Assembly: GCA_900766555.1 (NCBI GenBank)
Contig: CAAFVR010000022.1
Coordinates: forward strand, 1-52,621
DNA: 52,621 nt
Direction: 5' to 3'
DNA from: Helicobacteraceae bacterium
GTDB lineage: Bacteria; Campylobacterota; Campylobacteria; Campylobacterales; Helicobacteraceae
Shown: positions 52,499 to 52,621 of the stretch, piece after piece
Position numbering within the stretch: the first letter of the stretch is position 1
Layout: each line of letters opens with the position of its first letter
Notes under the pieces: model-generated
Told to the model about the DNA's origin: nothing
Databases searched by the model: none
Seen by the model: the letters and a program-made list of their open reading frames with translations, nothing else
Position numbers and translations under genes: made by a program

Positions 52499-52621
52499 TC
52501 ACTAAGCCCGGCCCTCAACTCAAAAACGGGTCGTTTATCGCAATCTGTCACAAACACCACCCCTCCAAAATCCTCTTTGCCCTTCCCTCTGCTACCTTCT
52601 CCCCCATCTCCGCTAGCGCCA
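52499..52621. other. Intergenic, pyrimidine-rich on the plus strand
   Basis: The last 123 bases contain no gene that I can support. The composition (CCCTTCCCTCTGCTACC) resembles the region at 27881-28119. Confidence 0.4.

Noticed and set aside
1..52621. CRISPR arrays
   Set aside because: No regularly spaced direct repeats with unique spacers were seen; the TAGATCCG copies are irregularly spaced and mostly inside genes.
1..52621. Transposase or insertion sequence
   Set aside because: No transposase motif, terminal inverted repeat pair or target duplication was recognised.

Overview
The window looks like a chromosome segment of a Helicobacter-type member of the Campylobacterota (Epsilonproteobacteria). 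The DNA is AT-rich (roughly 38% GC by eye), genes are tightly packed and often overlap by 1-14 bases, and homopolymer tracts lie inside surface-related genes. Several gene neighbourhoods match Helicobacter pylori / Campylobacter as I remember them: rpmE-rsmI-rlmB-two envelope proteins, thrC near a fucosyltransferase, ftsY-(TlpA-like)-5-FCL-rny, ribD-methyltransferase-ccoI, aroK-recA-eno-FtsB-like-AMIN protein, ligA-aspS-adk-ppa, and accC-accB-dcd. Ribosomal protein L31 also resembles the H. pylori form. Species cannot be fixed from sequence alone.

Layout. 1-729 (-): 5' part of a secreted surface protein, switched out of frame by a C11 tract. 852-1978 (+): KDPG aldolase and a membrane methyltransferase-like protein. 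1965-5594 (-): L31, RsmI (broken in an A10 tract), RlmB and two envelope proteins. 5649-6668 (+): Gfo/Idh/MocA dehydrogenase. 6657-10160 (-): LPP20/FlgP-like lipoprotein behind a sigma-54 promoter, a second lipoprotein, CoaBC and a hypothetical protein. 10212-13033 (-): thrC-modA-modB. 13091-16950 (+): GT11 fucosyltransferase with a C14 tract, then ileS. 16963-21076 (-): TlpA-like lipoprotein, ftsY, radA, ArsS-like kinase. 21102-27880 (+): 5-FCL, RNase Y, HD protein, FliR, an outer-membrane barrel and an ArsR-type regulator. 28120-29214 (-): outer-membrane barrel and a SodC-fold protein without most metal ligands. 29261-33413 (+): ribD, tRNA methyltransferase, CcoI. 33415-33497 (-): SRP RNA. 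33516-37171 (+): aroK, recA, eno, FtsB-like, AMIN. 37184-39169 (-): ligA. 39231-45042 (+): aspS, adk, ppa, ybaB, PDZ protein, gltA. 45310-46269 (-): pyrB. 46313-47326 (+): pseB. 47384-49218 (-): accC/accB. 49266-49835 (+): dcd. 49910-52498 (+): autotransporter behind a Fur-box-like site.

Most genes are housekeeping. The accessory interest is in surface variation (two poly-C/G contingency tracts, two autotransporter-type proteins, PseB and a fucosyltransferase), in flagellar genes (sigma-54 lipoprotein, FliR, PseB), and in an acid-response-type two-component pair split about 9 kb apart.

The most unusual signal belongs to no single gene. A short word with consensus TAGATCCGAT (core AGATCCG) recurs on both strands throughout the window, mostly inside conserved genes. 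My hand count is about 60 copies of the 7-base core, where about 4 would be expected, and about 20 copies of the 10-mer, where far fewer than 1 would be. Other GATC contexts are at or below expectation. The density and pattern resemble DNA uptake sequences of naturally competent bacteria. I know of no such sequence described for this group, other than the methylation-dependent RAATTY signal of Campylobacter jejuni.
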